From: Myxococcales bacterium
Lineage (GTDB): Bacteria > Myxococcota_A > UBA796 > GCA-2862545
Assembly (NCBI GenBank): GCA_019634415.1
Contig: JAHQVJ010000051.1
Span: forward strand, 1-48,943
DNA length: 48,943 bases
Reading direction: 5' to 3'
Shown here: positions 18,355-26,915 of the stretch, one piece after another
Layout of the letters: every line of letters begins with the position of its first letter
How positions within the stretch are numbered: position 1 is the stretch's first letter
Translations under genes and position numbers: made by a program
The notes under the pieces: model-generated
Database searches by the model: none
The model's input: only the letters and a program-made list of their open reading frames with translations
What the model was told of the DNA's origin: nothing

Positions 18355-19763
18355 GCATCCTCCAAGCTCTGCGCCACGCTGGCGCGCAAGTCGTGAACGA
18401 GGGGCACCGCTGCCTCGGGCGGCGTGGCTCCCTCCAGCACCACGCTCACCAGGACCCAGGCCTCGTCATCGACGAGACCGCGCAAGATCCGCTCGGTGTG
18501 ATCGTCGGTCTGACGACCCGCCGACTGGAACCACCACAGAGCCACGGCAGGCGTGCCGCTCCGCTCAGCCTCGGCCCAGCGCACCAGCGTCTGATCGAGG
18601 TGCACGGGGCGCTCCCCCGACAGCGTCCAGCCCCCGGCGCGCAGGCACCAGGTGGGCACGTGGTGGGCGAGCCAGGACCGGCTCGTGACCACCACCACGG
18701 TGCCTCGCAGGCCGTCGCGTGCGAAGCGCGCCTTGCGCACGGAGGCCCCGTGCTCCGCGGCGAACGCGGCCTCCTGCGGCGTGGGCACCACCGACACCAT
18801 GGTGTCGGGCAGGGTCACCGGCCGCGCCACGGCGCGCTCGGCAGCCGGCAGCGCCTGCACCCCCACCGTGGCGATCAGCGCCACCCCCACTGCCACCGTC
18901 GCCCACGAGCGAGCCTTCTCCGCCGACCGGTCCGGCTCGGCGACGTCGGGCTCGGCGAGGCGCCGAATGGCCCACAGCCCCGGTGCCACGGCCAGCACGA
19001 AGCCGATCACGCCCAGGGGAACGTGCAGCACGTCGGCCAGCAGCGGCCAGTCCACCACGTGCAGCAGCGTCACCAGGGTCAGCACGCGCGAGGCGTTGGC
19101 CACCAGCAACCCCGCGAGCACCGCCACAGCGATGGCCCCGAAGCGCGCCCCCACGGGCCGCCCCCACACCACCGCTGCCCCCAGCAGCACCACCAGCCCC
19201 GACCACAGGCTCTGCACGCCCGAGCAGGGCAGATCCACGTGGGCGAAGGCCCCGTCCACGGCGAGCACCGTGCCCGCGGTGACCTCGGCGGGCCCCAGCG
19301 CCGTCGCCACCACCGCCGCGGTCGCCCAGCGCAGCGGGTAGCCGAGCACGATGTCGAGGTGGGACGACAAGGGCAACCACAAGGCAGCGAGCCCTGCCGC
19401 AGGCAGCAGCCGACGCCACGCCGCCTGGGTCAGGAACAGTCCCGCCAGCCCGTAGGCGGAGACCACCGCCGCCAGCGCCGGCAGTGCATCCACCGGGATC
19501 GTGCGCACCAGGAAGGCCGCCACGAGCGGTGGAAGCGCGGCCAGCGCCAACGCCGCCAGCGAGCGCCGCGGCGGCAGCGACAGTCGATCCAGCACCGCCA
19601 CCGGATCGACGGCGGTGGCAGCGCCCACCAGCAGCGCCACGGCGAGCACGACGTGCAGCTGCCCTTCGTTGAGCCACCACGAGCGCACCAACCAGGAGCC
19701 CACCGCAGCGTGCACCCACAGCCACATCGCGATCACCGTCGTGTGCAGGGCGAGCCAGCGCAC
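18351..19763 (-). CDS. Exosortase (EpsH/Xrt family) with C-terminal EpsI-like domain
   Basis: Integral membrane cysteine protease/transpeptidase that processes PEP-CTERM tails, analogous to sortase. About 470 residues. Residues 1-270 hold eight or so membrane segments. The three invariant exosortase positions are visible: Cys180 in VDLPCSGVQSLW, Arg226 in NASRVLTL, and His247 in LHVPLGVIGF. After a final membrane segment (about 288-305), residues 320-440 resemble EpsI, with HHVPTWCLRAGGW at 367-379. GTG 19763 was chosen because GGGAGGT lies four to five bases upstream. The stop overlaps the start of the PEP-CTERM protein. I cannot assign an Xrt subclass without profile models; a one-enzyme one-target subclass fits. 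Confidence 0.9.
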   Translation of the reverse strand: MRWLALHTTVIAMWLWVHAAVGSWLVRSWWLNEGQLHVVLAVALLVGAATAVDPVAVLDRLSLPPRRSLAALALAALPPLVAAFLVRTIPVDALPALAAVVSAYGLAGLFLTQAAWRRLLPAAGLAALWLPLSSHLDIVLGYPLRWATAAVVATALGPAEVTAGTVLAVDGAFAHVDLPCSGVQSLWSGLVVLLGAAVVWGRPVGARFGAIAVAVLAGLLVANASRVLTLVTLLHVVDWPLLADVLHVPLGVIGFVLAVAPGLWAIRRLAEPDVAEPDRSAEKARSWATVAVGVALIATVGVQALPAAERAVARPVTLPDTMVSVVPTPQEAAFAAEHGASVRKARFARDGLRGTVVVVTSRSWLAHHVPTWCLRAGGWTLSGERPVHLDQTLVRWAEAERSGTPAVALWWFQSAGRQTDDHTERILRGLVDDEAWVLVSVVLEGATPPEAAVPLVHDLRASVAQSLEDA

Positions 19764-19872
19764 CCTCACCTCCCGTCGTTCATGTACGCATCGGCCAGCG
19801 GGCACGGTGAGGCCAGGACGCGGACATTCGCGGGCCGGGTTGTGCAGGAGCTGTGCACGGTGCGCTCTGGCG

Positions 19873-20559
19873 CTACCCCGCGCGGGCCAGGCGCCGGTAC
19901 AGCACGATGTGCCCCAGCCACGCGAAGGGCACGAGCACCGCCGGCAACCACACGAAGGGGAAGGTGGCGATCCAGACGTTGGGAGGATCGGACTGGATCA
20001 GCTGCAGCGGCGTGGGGGCCGCGAGCAAGGCCGTGACCACCGTCACCACGAGCACGCCTGCCGAAGCCAGGTTCCAGACCTGCAGCCACCTCGCACCCAG
20101 CCGATCGGCCACGGGCGCGAGCAGTAAGGCCGTGACGCCGGGCACGATGTCGAAGTTGGTGCCCGTCCAGGTGAGGGTGGGTGACGCCAACCCTTGTGCG
20201 ACGGCCTCGTGCAGCAACAGCTCCACGAGCACGCGGAACCCTTGGATCCCCACCAGCAGCCGAAGCGGCAGCGCTCCGAGGGCCTGTGCCCAGGGGGCCC
20301 GCATGGCCCACACCAGCACCACGAGGGCTCCCAACAGCACGCCCGCGATGCGCGGCGGCACCCACACGTCGAGCACGCCGCTGGCGGCCAGACTGCCCGT
20401 GAGCAGCATCCACCCCGCCGCCAGACCCGCGCCCGTCATGGCGGTGCGCTGATCGGTGCAGCGCCTCAGGGCGGCGACCAGCACAGCAGCCATCACCAGC
20501 GACAGGATCGAGAAGCCCCAGAACAACAGCGGCGTGGGATCGGGTAGCTGTGCGGTCAT
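19873..20559 (-). CDS. Integral membrane protein, function unknown
   Basis: About 228 residues with roughly seven hydrophobic segments and almost no soluble parts. A motif TWTGTNFDIVPGVTALLLAP sits near the middle. I do not recognise the family with confidence. The gene is 109 bases upstream of the exosortase on the same strand and may be expressed with it, which would suggest a membrane accessory. The ATG at 20559 was chosen because upstream residues look non-coding. Confidence 0.8.
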   Translation of the reverse strand: MTAQLPDPTPLLFWGFSILSLVMAAVLVAALRRCTDQRTAMTGAGLAAGWMLLTGSLAASGVLDVWVPPRIAGVLLGALVVLVWAMRAPWAQALGALPLRLLVGIQGFRVLVELLLHEAVAQGLASPTLTWTGTNFDIVPGVTALLLAPVADRLGARWLQVWNLASAGVLVVTVVTALLAAPTPLQLIQSDPPNVWIATFPFVWLPAVLVPFAWLGHIVLYRRLARAG

Positions 20560-20619
20560 GCTCCTGGTTCTACCTGGCCCCGAGGCCACGGCACCATGCC
20601 GCAGGTGGCTGCAGCCAGC

Positions 20620-21903
20620 TCAGGAGGCGCGGCGAATCACGTCGCGCAGCTCGGCGGTGATAGCGGCCTCGAGCTGCTCGCTCACGGCCTCTTGCCCCCC
20701 CGTGAGCAGCGCGTCTCGGCAGCGTCCCAGCGCCCCCTGCAGCGCCTCTCTCGCCCCCTCCAGATCGCCCTGTGCCCACAGCGCCTGACCGAGGCGTCGC
20801 TGGGCCTCGATCAGCTGCTGCTCGGCCACACGGGCCGAGGCCGTGGGAGGGCGACCGAAGGCGGCCACCGGGTCCCGAGCTACGAAGTCCGCCACCGTGG
20901 GTGCACCGGCATGCTGCAGCGCGAGCACCGCTCGGGCAGCCTCCGCGGCACGCGCGTGGTCCCCCACCGCCAAGGCCCCACGGGCCAGATCGAGTCGCAT
21001 CGACGCCCGCTGCTCGAAGGGCGGCTGTACCTGCTGGACCAGGTCGAGGGCCTCCTGCAGCACCCGAACGCCCTCCGCGGGCCGACCCAAGTGCACCACA
21101 CAGGTATGCCCGAGCAGCGCAGCACACGCCAGGCGCTCGGGCGCCTCCGCACGCCCGATCACCTGCTCGATCACCGCCACGCACTCCGCATGCTGGCCTG
21201 CGTCGTGCAGCGCGTGGGCCAGGTGGGCGCCCAGCGACGCACGGTGCTCCTGGGCGGCACGGTCGAACGCACGACGAGCGGCCGCGACGGCCTCGGCGGA
21301 GCCCACGGGCAGGGCCGCCGCCATGGTGTGCAGCAGCACCCCCTCGGTGGTGGGCGTCTCCTCGTATCGGACGCAATCCGCCGGCAGCTGCAGAAGCGCC
21401 GTCATGCCCTCCGCCGCCAGCGCAGCCGCCTCGGGCTCCTTGCCCATGCGTTGCAGACACAGTGCCACCACCGCGCTTGCGTCCACCACCAGGCCTGCGG
21501 ATCGAGTCCGCTGCGCCGCTACCAACGCCCGCTCCGCCCAGGGAAGCCCCAGCGCCGGATGACCGCTCTCCACGTAGCGAGAGGCGATCCAGAAGTCCCC
21601 GGCCCCCGCTGCTGCCGGATCGTGTGTGAGGTGACGGGCCGCCTCGGAGGCCTCGTCGAGCAGCCCCTGGTCGCGCAGGGCCGTGGTGAGCCCCAGCCAG
21701 GCCACGTGCTCGAGGCGACGATCCGCCCCAGCAGCACGCAACAGCGCAATGGCGCGCTGACAGCGATCCTCGAGCGCTGGGGGAGGCAGATCGAGGGCCA
21801 GGCTCATGCTCAGCCACCAGCCCCGCAGCAACCACCACAGCTCGAGCGGCCCCCTCAGCCCGCCGTCTCCTCGGATCCACACATCTCGCAGCACTGCCCA
21901 CAT
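20620..21903 (-). CDS. TPR-like helical repeat protein, function unknown
   Basis: About 427 residues of Ala/Leu-rich helices with recurring TPR-like pairs (for example ALHDAGQHAECVAVIEQVIG, GALAVGDHARAAEAARAVLAL and LGQALWAQGDLEGAREALQGAL). No enzymatic motif is present. The opposite strand also has a long open frame, but its translation is basic and low complexity, so this strand is preferred. The start is uncertain: ATG 21903 is the first ATG giving a plausible N-terminus, and a TTG at 21951 would add 16 residues. It is 60 bases upstream of the membrane protein gene. Confidence 0.65.
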   Translation of the reverse strand: MWAVLRDVWIRGDGGLRGPLELWWLLRGWWLSMSLALDLPPPALEDRCQRAIALLRAAGADRRLEHVAWLGLTTALRDQGLLDEASEAARHLTHDPAAAGAGDFWIASRYVESGHPALGLPWAERALVAAQRTRSAGLVVDASAVVALCLQRMGKEPEAAALAAEGMTALLQLPADCVRYEETPTTEGVLLHTMAAALPVGSAEAVAAARRAFDRAAQEHRASLGAHLAHALHDAGQHAECVAVIEQVIGRAEAPERLACAALLGHTCVVHLGRPAEGVRVLQEALDLVQQVQPPFEQRASMRLDLARGALAVGDHARAAEAARAVLALQHAGAPTVADFVARDPVAAFGRPPTASARVAEQQLIEAQRRLGQALWAQGDLEGAREALQGALGRCRDALLTGGQEAVSEQLEAAITAELRDVIRRAS

Positions 21904-22402
21904 GCCTGCGGGTACGCAGCCCGCGGACCGCCATTTCAGCGCGCGGGACAACGCCCGGAGTGACCGAGGGGATCACCCAAGAGAGGGTCAGCGGCCGGTA
22001 GCTGGAAGAGGATCACCGAGAACACGGCACGAGCGACTCCACACATGGCAGCGTACGCCATCCAGACCCCGAGAGCAGGCCGTACTACCAGACCACACCT
22101 TTGTTCTTGCCTGCCATGCAAGAAGGCGCGGTCAAGTTTTCCGATTGGAAGAATCCCACACGATCTCGACCAAAAACGGCGCATTACAAAGCTTATTCCA
22201 TATAAAAATACAATCAGACCACATCAATCCAACTGCACATCCTTTTGACGCAAATCGTCAAGGACCTCACAATCTCTACTGAGTGACTGAGAGTGGCGTT
22301 CACACGCACACAGCGCCGCATCTCAAGAGCGACACGACACGATCTCTCCCAGGATCGTGGTGTTTCATGTCACCCTTCCTTGCTTGAGAAAGCGTAAAAG
22401 AA
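21904..22402. other. AT-richer intergenic spacer ahead of marR
   Basis: About 500 bases with no supported gene. The part around 22100-22260 is clearly richer in A and T than anything else in the window, with A-runs and ATAAAAATA-like sequence, so it may hold divergent promoters for the TPR gene and marR-alkB, or be a remnant of transferred DNA. A 7-bp inverted repeat is at 22338-22359. Confidence 0.5.
22338..22359. other. 7-bp inverted repeat
   Basis: CACGATC at 22338-22344 and GATCGTG at 22353-22359 form perfect arms around an 8-base loop, about 45-65 bases upstream of marR. It could be an operator or a leader hairpin. Confidence 0.35.
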
Positions 22403-22434
22403 GTGGTATCCCACTGCACAGTGGACAATCCCAC
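22402..22434. promoter_or_regulatory. Clustered GTGG/CCAC palindromes at the marR start (probable operator)
   Basis: Alternating half-sites GTGG (22403), CCAC (22411), GTGG (22421) and CCAC (22431) form three overlapping inverted repeats: AGTGG-TATC-CCACT, the perfect 14-mer CCACTGCACAGTGG (22411-22424), and GTGG-ACAATC-CCAC. The 10-base periodicity places half-sites on one DNA face, as expected for MarR-family dimers binding their own promoter. Confidence 0.5.
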
Positions 22435-22846
22435 CTCCAAGTTGCTCCAGCGCGCGATTCGTGCGTTCGAGGAAGACCTGGCACACCGGCTTCGACAGGT
22501 CGGCGTAGAGCAGATCACGGCCAGCCGTTTTCAGCTCTTGCGTCACCTCGACGCAGACGGGATGACCATTACCGAACTGGCACGAAATGCCGGAATCAGC
22601 AAGCAGGCGGTGAGCCAGGCGCTGGGTCCCCTGGTTCGGGACGGTATGGTGCAGGTCACCCCCAAGCCCAACGACGGCCGCTCTCGCCTGGTGCGATGGA
22701 CCGCGCTGGGATCCCGCCTGCAGCGTACCGCCCTCGAGGCAGTGGGCTCCATAGAAGCCGACTACGAGCAGCTGCTCGGCCAAGAGGACTACGCCACGCT
22801 GCGCGACGCTCTCACCACGCTCGCCTCACGTCCCCACGCCCGCTAA
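22403..22846 (+). CDS. MarR-family transcriptional regulator
   Basis: A 147-residue winged-helix protein. The dimerisation helix (LLQRAIRAFEEDLAHRLRQ), the recognition region (MTITELARNAGISKQAVSQALGPLVRDGMV) and the wing (VTPKPNDGRSRLVRWTALG) are in the MarR order. GTG 22403 is taken as the start; GTG 22421 is an alternative and would place the start inside the palindromic operator. alkB follows nine bases after the stop, so this protein probably controls itself and alkB. The inducer is unknown. Confidence 0.88.
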   Translation: MVSHCTVDNPTSKLLQRAIRAFEEDLAHRLRQVGVEQITASRFQLLRHLDADGMTITELARNAGISKQAVSQALGPLVRDGMVQVTPKPNDGRSRLVRWTALGSRLQRTALEAVGSIEADYEQLLGQEDYATLRDALTTLASRPHAR

Positions 22847-22855
22847 TGGCGGGAC

Positions 22856-23464
22856 ATGCCCCTTCGACAGCTCGGTGCCGGCGCCTGGTATCGCTATGAG
22901 CCTTCGTGGCTCAGCCCCGAGGCATCTCGGGAGCTGCAGCGCGCACTGACCGAAGAGGTACCCTGGGAGCAGCGCCCGATCCGCATGTTCGGGCGAGAGA
23001 TCCTCCAGCCGCGTCTGATCGGCTGGGCAGGCGCGCTACCCTATCGCTACAGCGGCCAGACACTCCCGCCACGCGCGGGCCCCGACGTGCTGCGGCGACT
23101 GCTCGAGCGCGTCGTCGACGAGGTGGGGGTGGCCTTCAACCACATCCTCCTCAACCGATACCGAGACGGACGCGACCACATGGGGCGCCACGCCGACGAC
23201 GAGCCAGAGCTAGGTCGTGAGCCGGTCATCGCGGCCGTTTCCCTCGGCGCGAAGCGTCGCTTTCGACTCGAGAAGAAGGGCTCTCGTACCAAGCGCACCC
23301 AGCCGCTGGCCGATGGCAGCTTGCTCGTGATGGGGGGCACCATGCAGCATCGCTGGTACCACGCCGTGCTCAAGGAGACGGGGTGCACCGCCGAGCGGAT
23401 CAACGTGACGTTCCGGCTACTTCGAGGTCCGCCGGGCACGCGCCAGCAGCCCCAGCGCCAGTAG
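22856..23464 (+). CDS. alkB: AlkB-type 2-oxoglutarate/Fe(II)-dependent dioxygenase (DNA/RNA dealkylation)
   Basis: Oxidative demethylase repairing 1-methyladenine and 3-methylcytosine type lesions. 202 residues, the size and style of the ALKBH2/3-like bacterial group. Iron ligands are His112-x-Asp114 (GRHADDEPELG) and His169 (TMQHRWYHAV). The 2-oxoglutarate-binding Arg pair lies in RINVTFR (181-187). NHILLNRYRDGRDHMGRH is the family signature. It is probably in an operon with marR. Its last 48 bases overlap the convergent beta-helix gene. Confidence 0.93.
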   Translation: MPLRQLGAGAWYRYEPSWLSPEASRELQRALTEEVPWEQRPIRMFGREILQPRLIGWAGALPYRYSGQTLPPRAGPDVLRRLLERVVDEVGVAFNHILLNRYRDGRDHMGRHADDEPELGREPVIAAVSLGAKRRFRLEKKGSRTKRTQPLADGSLLVMGGTMQHRWYHAVLKETGCTAERINVTFRLLRGPPGTRQQPQRQ

Positions 23465-24880
23465 CCACACCGTCGACGCCGCTCCCGAGGTCGCGTCGCA
23501 GCTGCATCCCGCCACCGTCACGCCCTCGTCCAGATCTCGCGACGGTCCATCCGTGGGGTTGGTGGGACTCGTGGGCTCGGTGGGCGAGCCCGGCTTCAGC
23601 GATCCGAAGGCCCCGATGTCCGCCACCGTGCCGTCGGCATCCGTCAGCGACGGATCTCCAGCATCGATGGCGGCCGACTTGGGCAGCAGACGCAGATCGC
23701 TGCCATTGCAGGCCGCCACGTCCAGCTCCACGTACAGCGGGTCGCCCGCGAGCTCCGTGTCGTCGAGCTCGACGGTGGGCCCATCTGTGCTGTTGCCCCC
23801 GTACAGGTTGTAACGGTGCTCGAAGGGATCCCCTTGGTTGGTGACGGAGACCGGATCGGCCGAGGCGTGGTCGGCGAAGATGTTGTGGGTGAATCGAAGC
23901 TCGTCGGCGTTGCCGAACAAGGCCCCACCCGTCCGCGACTGATTGGCCACGAAGTCGTTGAAGTGCAGCTCCACGTTCCCCCGCGCGGCCACCCCGCCCG
24001 CGGCGTTGATGGCGACGTTGCCCATCAACACCGAGCGCTCCACCCGAGCATCGCCGTCCAGCAGCAGCGCGCCGCCCGTGCCTGCCGAGTTCTGGCAGAA
24101 CCAGGTTCCCGTGATGTCGATCTCGGCCCCGCCGTTCTGGGAGATGGCTCCTCCCTCGGCGGTGGTGTGGTTCGACAGGAACACGGAGTCCGTGATGGTG
24201 CACCTGGACGGCGCCCGACAGACGAGCGCTCCCCCGTTACCATCCGCCTCGCTCCCGGCGATGGTCGTGCCCTCGATGTCGCACCGGCCCGACGTCTCGC
24301 AGAAGATCGCCCCGCCCCCTTGGCCGGTCACCCCCGTGCGGAGCACGCTGTTGGTGATGGTGAGATCTGCTCCGTCGTTGACGAGGAAGAAGCCCCCGCT
24401 GTTGGTCGCGAAGGAGCTCTCGAAGGAGCTCTCCACCACCTCCAGCGTGCCTCCCTCGGTGACGCGGGCCGCGCCGCCACCAGCGCCGTCCCTGCGGGTC
24501 TGCCGGACCTCCGAGAAGCGCAGCGTGAGGCTACCGCCCTCGCTGATGTCGAAGGCGCGGTGGGTGCCTCCTCCATCGATGACCACGTCCACGACGTCGA
24601 CCTCGGCATCCTCGAGGATCTCGAAGAATCCGAGCTGCGCCTCTGCTGGACGCAGCACCGGCCGCTCCTCCCCCTGGATGTCGATCCGCAGATCGGCGAT
24701 GGGAACGGTCTCCCGGTAGGACCCGTCCTGCTCTGGTCCTTGCCCACCTACGATCACCACGGTGTCGCCGTTCTCGGCGTTGTCCACGGCATCCTTCACC
24801 GTGACGTAGGCCTCCTTGGCCCCCACTCGCAACACGTCTCCGCCCGCCATCGCCGTGGCAGCCCACACAAGCCCGATCAT
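23417..24880 (-). CDS. Secreted right-handed beta-helix protein with MYXO-CTERM tail
   Basis: A 487-residue protein. A short signal peptide (MIGLVWAATAMAGGD) is followed by a parallel beta-helix (about 20-420) with repeated G.GGA.F and ITNSVF type coils typical of pectate-lyase-like folds. A Pro/Thr/Ser linker follows (GSPTEPTSPTNPTDGPS). The C-terminus has the Cys pair GCSC, a hydrophobic stretch (TVWLLALGLLARA) and basic residues, the MYXO-CTERM sorting signal characteristic of Myxococcota. Such proteins are anchored or exported after processing. The substrate is unknown; no catalytic residues can be assigned. The 3' end overlaps alkB. Confidence 0.85.
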   Translation of the reverse strand: MIGLVWAATAMAGGDVLRVGAKEAYVTVKDAVDNAENGDTVVIVGGQGPEQDGSYRETVPIADLRIDIQGEERPVLRPAEAQLGFFEILEDAEVDVVDVVIDGGGTHRAFDISEGGSLTLRFSEVRQTRRDGAGGGAARVTEGGTLEVVESSFESSFATNSGGFFLVNDGADLTITNSVLRTGVTGQGGGAIFCETSGRCDIEGTTIAGSEADGNGGALVCRAPSRCTITDSVFLSNHTTAEGGAISQNGGAEIDITGTWFCQNSAGTGGALLLDGDARVERSVLMGNVAINAAGGVAARGNVELHFNDFVANQSRTGGALFGNADELRFTHNIFADHASADPVSVTNQGDPFEHRYNLYGGNSTDGPTVELDDTELAGDPLYVELDVAACNGSDLRLLPKSAAIDAGDPSLTDADGTVADIGAFGSLKPGSPTEPTSPTNPTDGPSRDLDEGVTVAGCSCDATSGAASTVWLLALGLLARARRTSK

Positions 24881-24939
24881 CGGTCCCCCAGGGGTCCAGC
24901 GAGTGTAGCCTGGCGCGAAGGCGTTGGGTGGCGACCGAG

Positions 24940-25536
24940 TCAGCTTCCCCGGAACGGCTTGAAGGACGCGTCGTCCGCGAGCCCCAACATGGCCTCGTCC
25001 CCACTGGAGTCGCCATAGGCGTAGATCGTGTCGTAGGCGTCCAGATCGAGCGCTTCACGCACCGCCCGCACCTTCTCGTCGTGGTTGACGTTGGGGCCCA
25101 CCAGCCCGCCCGTGAACCGGTCTTCGTCGTCGAAGGCCGCCGTGGAGCTGATCAGGCGCAGGCCGCGCTGCTCGGCGAACGGCGCCAGCCACAGATCGAG
25201 GGAGGCCGACACGATCACCACCTCGTGGCCTTGCTCCTCGTGCCAGCGGAGCCGGTCCGCCGCCCCGGATCGGACGTGCCCTGCGAGCACGTCGACGAAG
25301 GCACGCGCCCGCTCGGCGAGCTCCGTCCGCGGCATGCCCCCCAGGAAGTGCGTCAGGAAGCGCACCTTGGCCACGTCTCCGGGAATCCATCGCAGTTGAT
25401 GGCCCACCAGCATCGGCGCGAGCCAGATCAGGCCCGCCACGTATCGCAGCCCTCCACGGCAGTGGCGCGCGAAGGCCAACATGGAGTCGCGGTCGGTGAT
25501 CGTACCGTCGAAGTCGAACAAGGCGAGAGAGGACAC
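24940..25536 (-). CDS. HAD-superfamily subfamily IB phosphatase (SerB-like)
   Basis: A 198-residue phosphatase. Motif I is DFDGTITDRDS with the nucleophilic Asp near residue 8, motif II is VIVSASLDLW, and motif IV is YAYGDSSGDEAML. Hydrophobic residues 35-50 between motifs belong to the cap. This arrangement is that of HAD-IB hydrolases, many of which act on phosphoserine or lysophospholipid-type phosphates; the substrate is not deducible. GTG 25536 gives the usual short N-terminus. It diverges from ndh with 33 bases between starts. Confidence 0.88.
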   Translation of the reverse strand: MSSLALFDFDGTITDRDSMLAFARHCRGGLRYVAGLIWLAPMLVGHQLRWIPGDVAKVRFLTHFLGGMPRTELAERARAFVDVLAGHVRSGAADRLRWHEEQGHEVVIVSASLDLWLAPFAEQRGLRLISSTAAFDDEDRFTGGLVGPNVNHDEKVRAVREALDLDAYDTIYAYGDSSGDEAMLGLADDASFKPFRGS

Positions 25537-25569
25537 GACCCGACGATAGTCGACCAATGAGGAGTACGC

Positions 25570-26847
25570 ATGGCCGCCGAGGTGCCCCACGTCGTGATCG
25601 TCGGTGGTGGATTCGCCGGAATGTCTGCCGCCACCGGGCTGTCTCGCGCCAAGGTGCGCATCACCTTGGTGGATCGCACCAACCACCACCTGTTCCAGCC
25701 GCTGCTGTACCAGGTCGCCACCGCAGGTCTGGCCCCCAGCGACATCGCCGAGCCCATCCGATCGATCCTCGCCGGCCAAGACAACGTCCACGTGCGGCTG
25801 GCCAACGTCACGGCGGTGGATCTGGAGGCCCGGACGGTGGAGGTGAGCACCGACGATGGCACCCCGGAGTCCATGGCGTGGGACAAGCTCGTGATCGCAG
25901 CAGGCGCGCGCCACTCCTACTTCGGCAACGACGCCTGGGCGGCCCACGCACCGGGGCTGAAGACCCTGGGAGACGCGCTGGACATCCGACGGCGCGTGCT
26001 GTCTGCCTTCGAGCGCGCCGAATGGACCACGGACCCGGAGGAGCGCGAGGCCCTGCTCACCTTCGTGGTGGTGGGCGCCGGCCCCACCGGCGTGGAGCTG
26101 GCCGGGGCCATCGCCGAGCTGGCCCAGCGCACGTTGAAGCGGGAGTACCGCTCCGTCGACACCACGCGCGCCAAGGTGCTCCTGGTGGAGGGGACCGACG
26201 CCGTGCTCCCCACCTACACCGAGACGCTGCGCATCAAGGCGCAGCGTCAGCTCGAGTCCATCGGAGTGACGGTGCGGCTCGGCACCCGCGTCACCGACGT
26301 GATCGCCGACGGGGTGGCCCTCGGCGACACCTTCGTGCCCGCACGCACCGTGCTCTGGGCGGCTGGCGTGCAGGGATCCAGCCTGGCCCGAACCCTGGGC
26401 GTGCAGCTCGATCGGGCTGGGCGGGTCCCCGTGCAGCCCGACTGCTCCCTCGCCGATCATCGAGACGTGTTCGTGGTCGGAGATCTGGCCGCAATGACCC
26501 AGGCCGACGGCAGCCCGGTGCCCGGCGTGTCCCCCGCCGCCATGCAGATGGGGCAGTTCGTCGCCAAGGCCATCGACCGGGATCTCGGTGGCTCGGAGCG
26601 GGGCGCGTTCCGCTACGTGGACCGTGGATCCCTCGCCACCATCGGGCGAAGCCGCGCCGTGGCCGACACCATGGGCCTGCGCTTCGGGGGCTTCACGGCG
26701 TGGCTCACCTGGGTGTTCGTGCACATCTGGTTCCTGGTGACCTTCCGCAACCGGATCGTCGTGATGACCAAGTGGGCCTGGGCGTGGTTCACCTTCGAGC
26801 GAGCCACTCGCCTGGTCTGGGCCCCCAGGCAGCGCGAGCGGCGATGA
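25570..26847 (+). CDS. ndh: Type II NADH:quinone oxidoreductase
   Basis: Single-subunit, non-proton-pumping FAD enzyme passing electrons from NADH to quinone at the inner membrane. 425 residues. The FAD-binding VIVGGGFAGMSAA is near residues 9-20, NHHLFQPLLYQVATAGLAP is the family signature, and the NADH-binding VVVGAGPTGVELAG is near 171-184. VFVVGDLAA precedes the quinone-site region. The C-terminal hydrophobic/aromatic part (WLTWVFVHIWFLVTF) is the membrane anchor. A SD-like TGAGGAG lies ahead of ATG 25570. Confidence 0.93.
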   Translation: MAAEVPHVVIVGGGFAGMSAATGLSRAKVRITLVDRTNHHLFQPLLYQVATAGLAPSDIAEPIRSILAGQDNVHVRLANVTAVDLEARTVEVSTDDGTPESMAWDKLVIAAGARHSYFGNDAWAAHAPGLKTLGDALDIRRRVLSAFERAEWTTDPEEREALLTFVVVGAGPTGVELAGAIAELAQRTLKREYRSVDTTRAKVLLVEGTDAVLPTYTETLRIKAQRQLESIGVTVRLGTRVTDVIADGVALGDTFVPARTVLWAAGVQGSSLARTLGVQLDRAGRVPVQPDCSLADHRDVFVVGDLAAMTQADGSPVPGVSPAAMQMGQFVAKAIDRDLGGSERGAFRYVDRGSLATIGRSRAVADTMGLRFGGFTAWLTWVFVHIWFLVTFRNRIVVMTKWAWAWFTFERATRLVWAPRQRERR

Positions 26848-26915
26848 CACGACCCTTACGTCCGCCTTGCTCCCCATCCGGCCACGGACATACACTGGGC
26901 GCAGGAGGCAATCCC

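Noticed and set aside
20570..21976. A long open frame overlapping the TPR gene in another minus frame, and one on the plus strand
   Set aside because: Both translations are basic, low-complexity and lack family features, while the chosen frame shows helical repeat periodicity.
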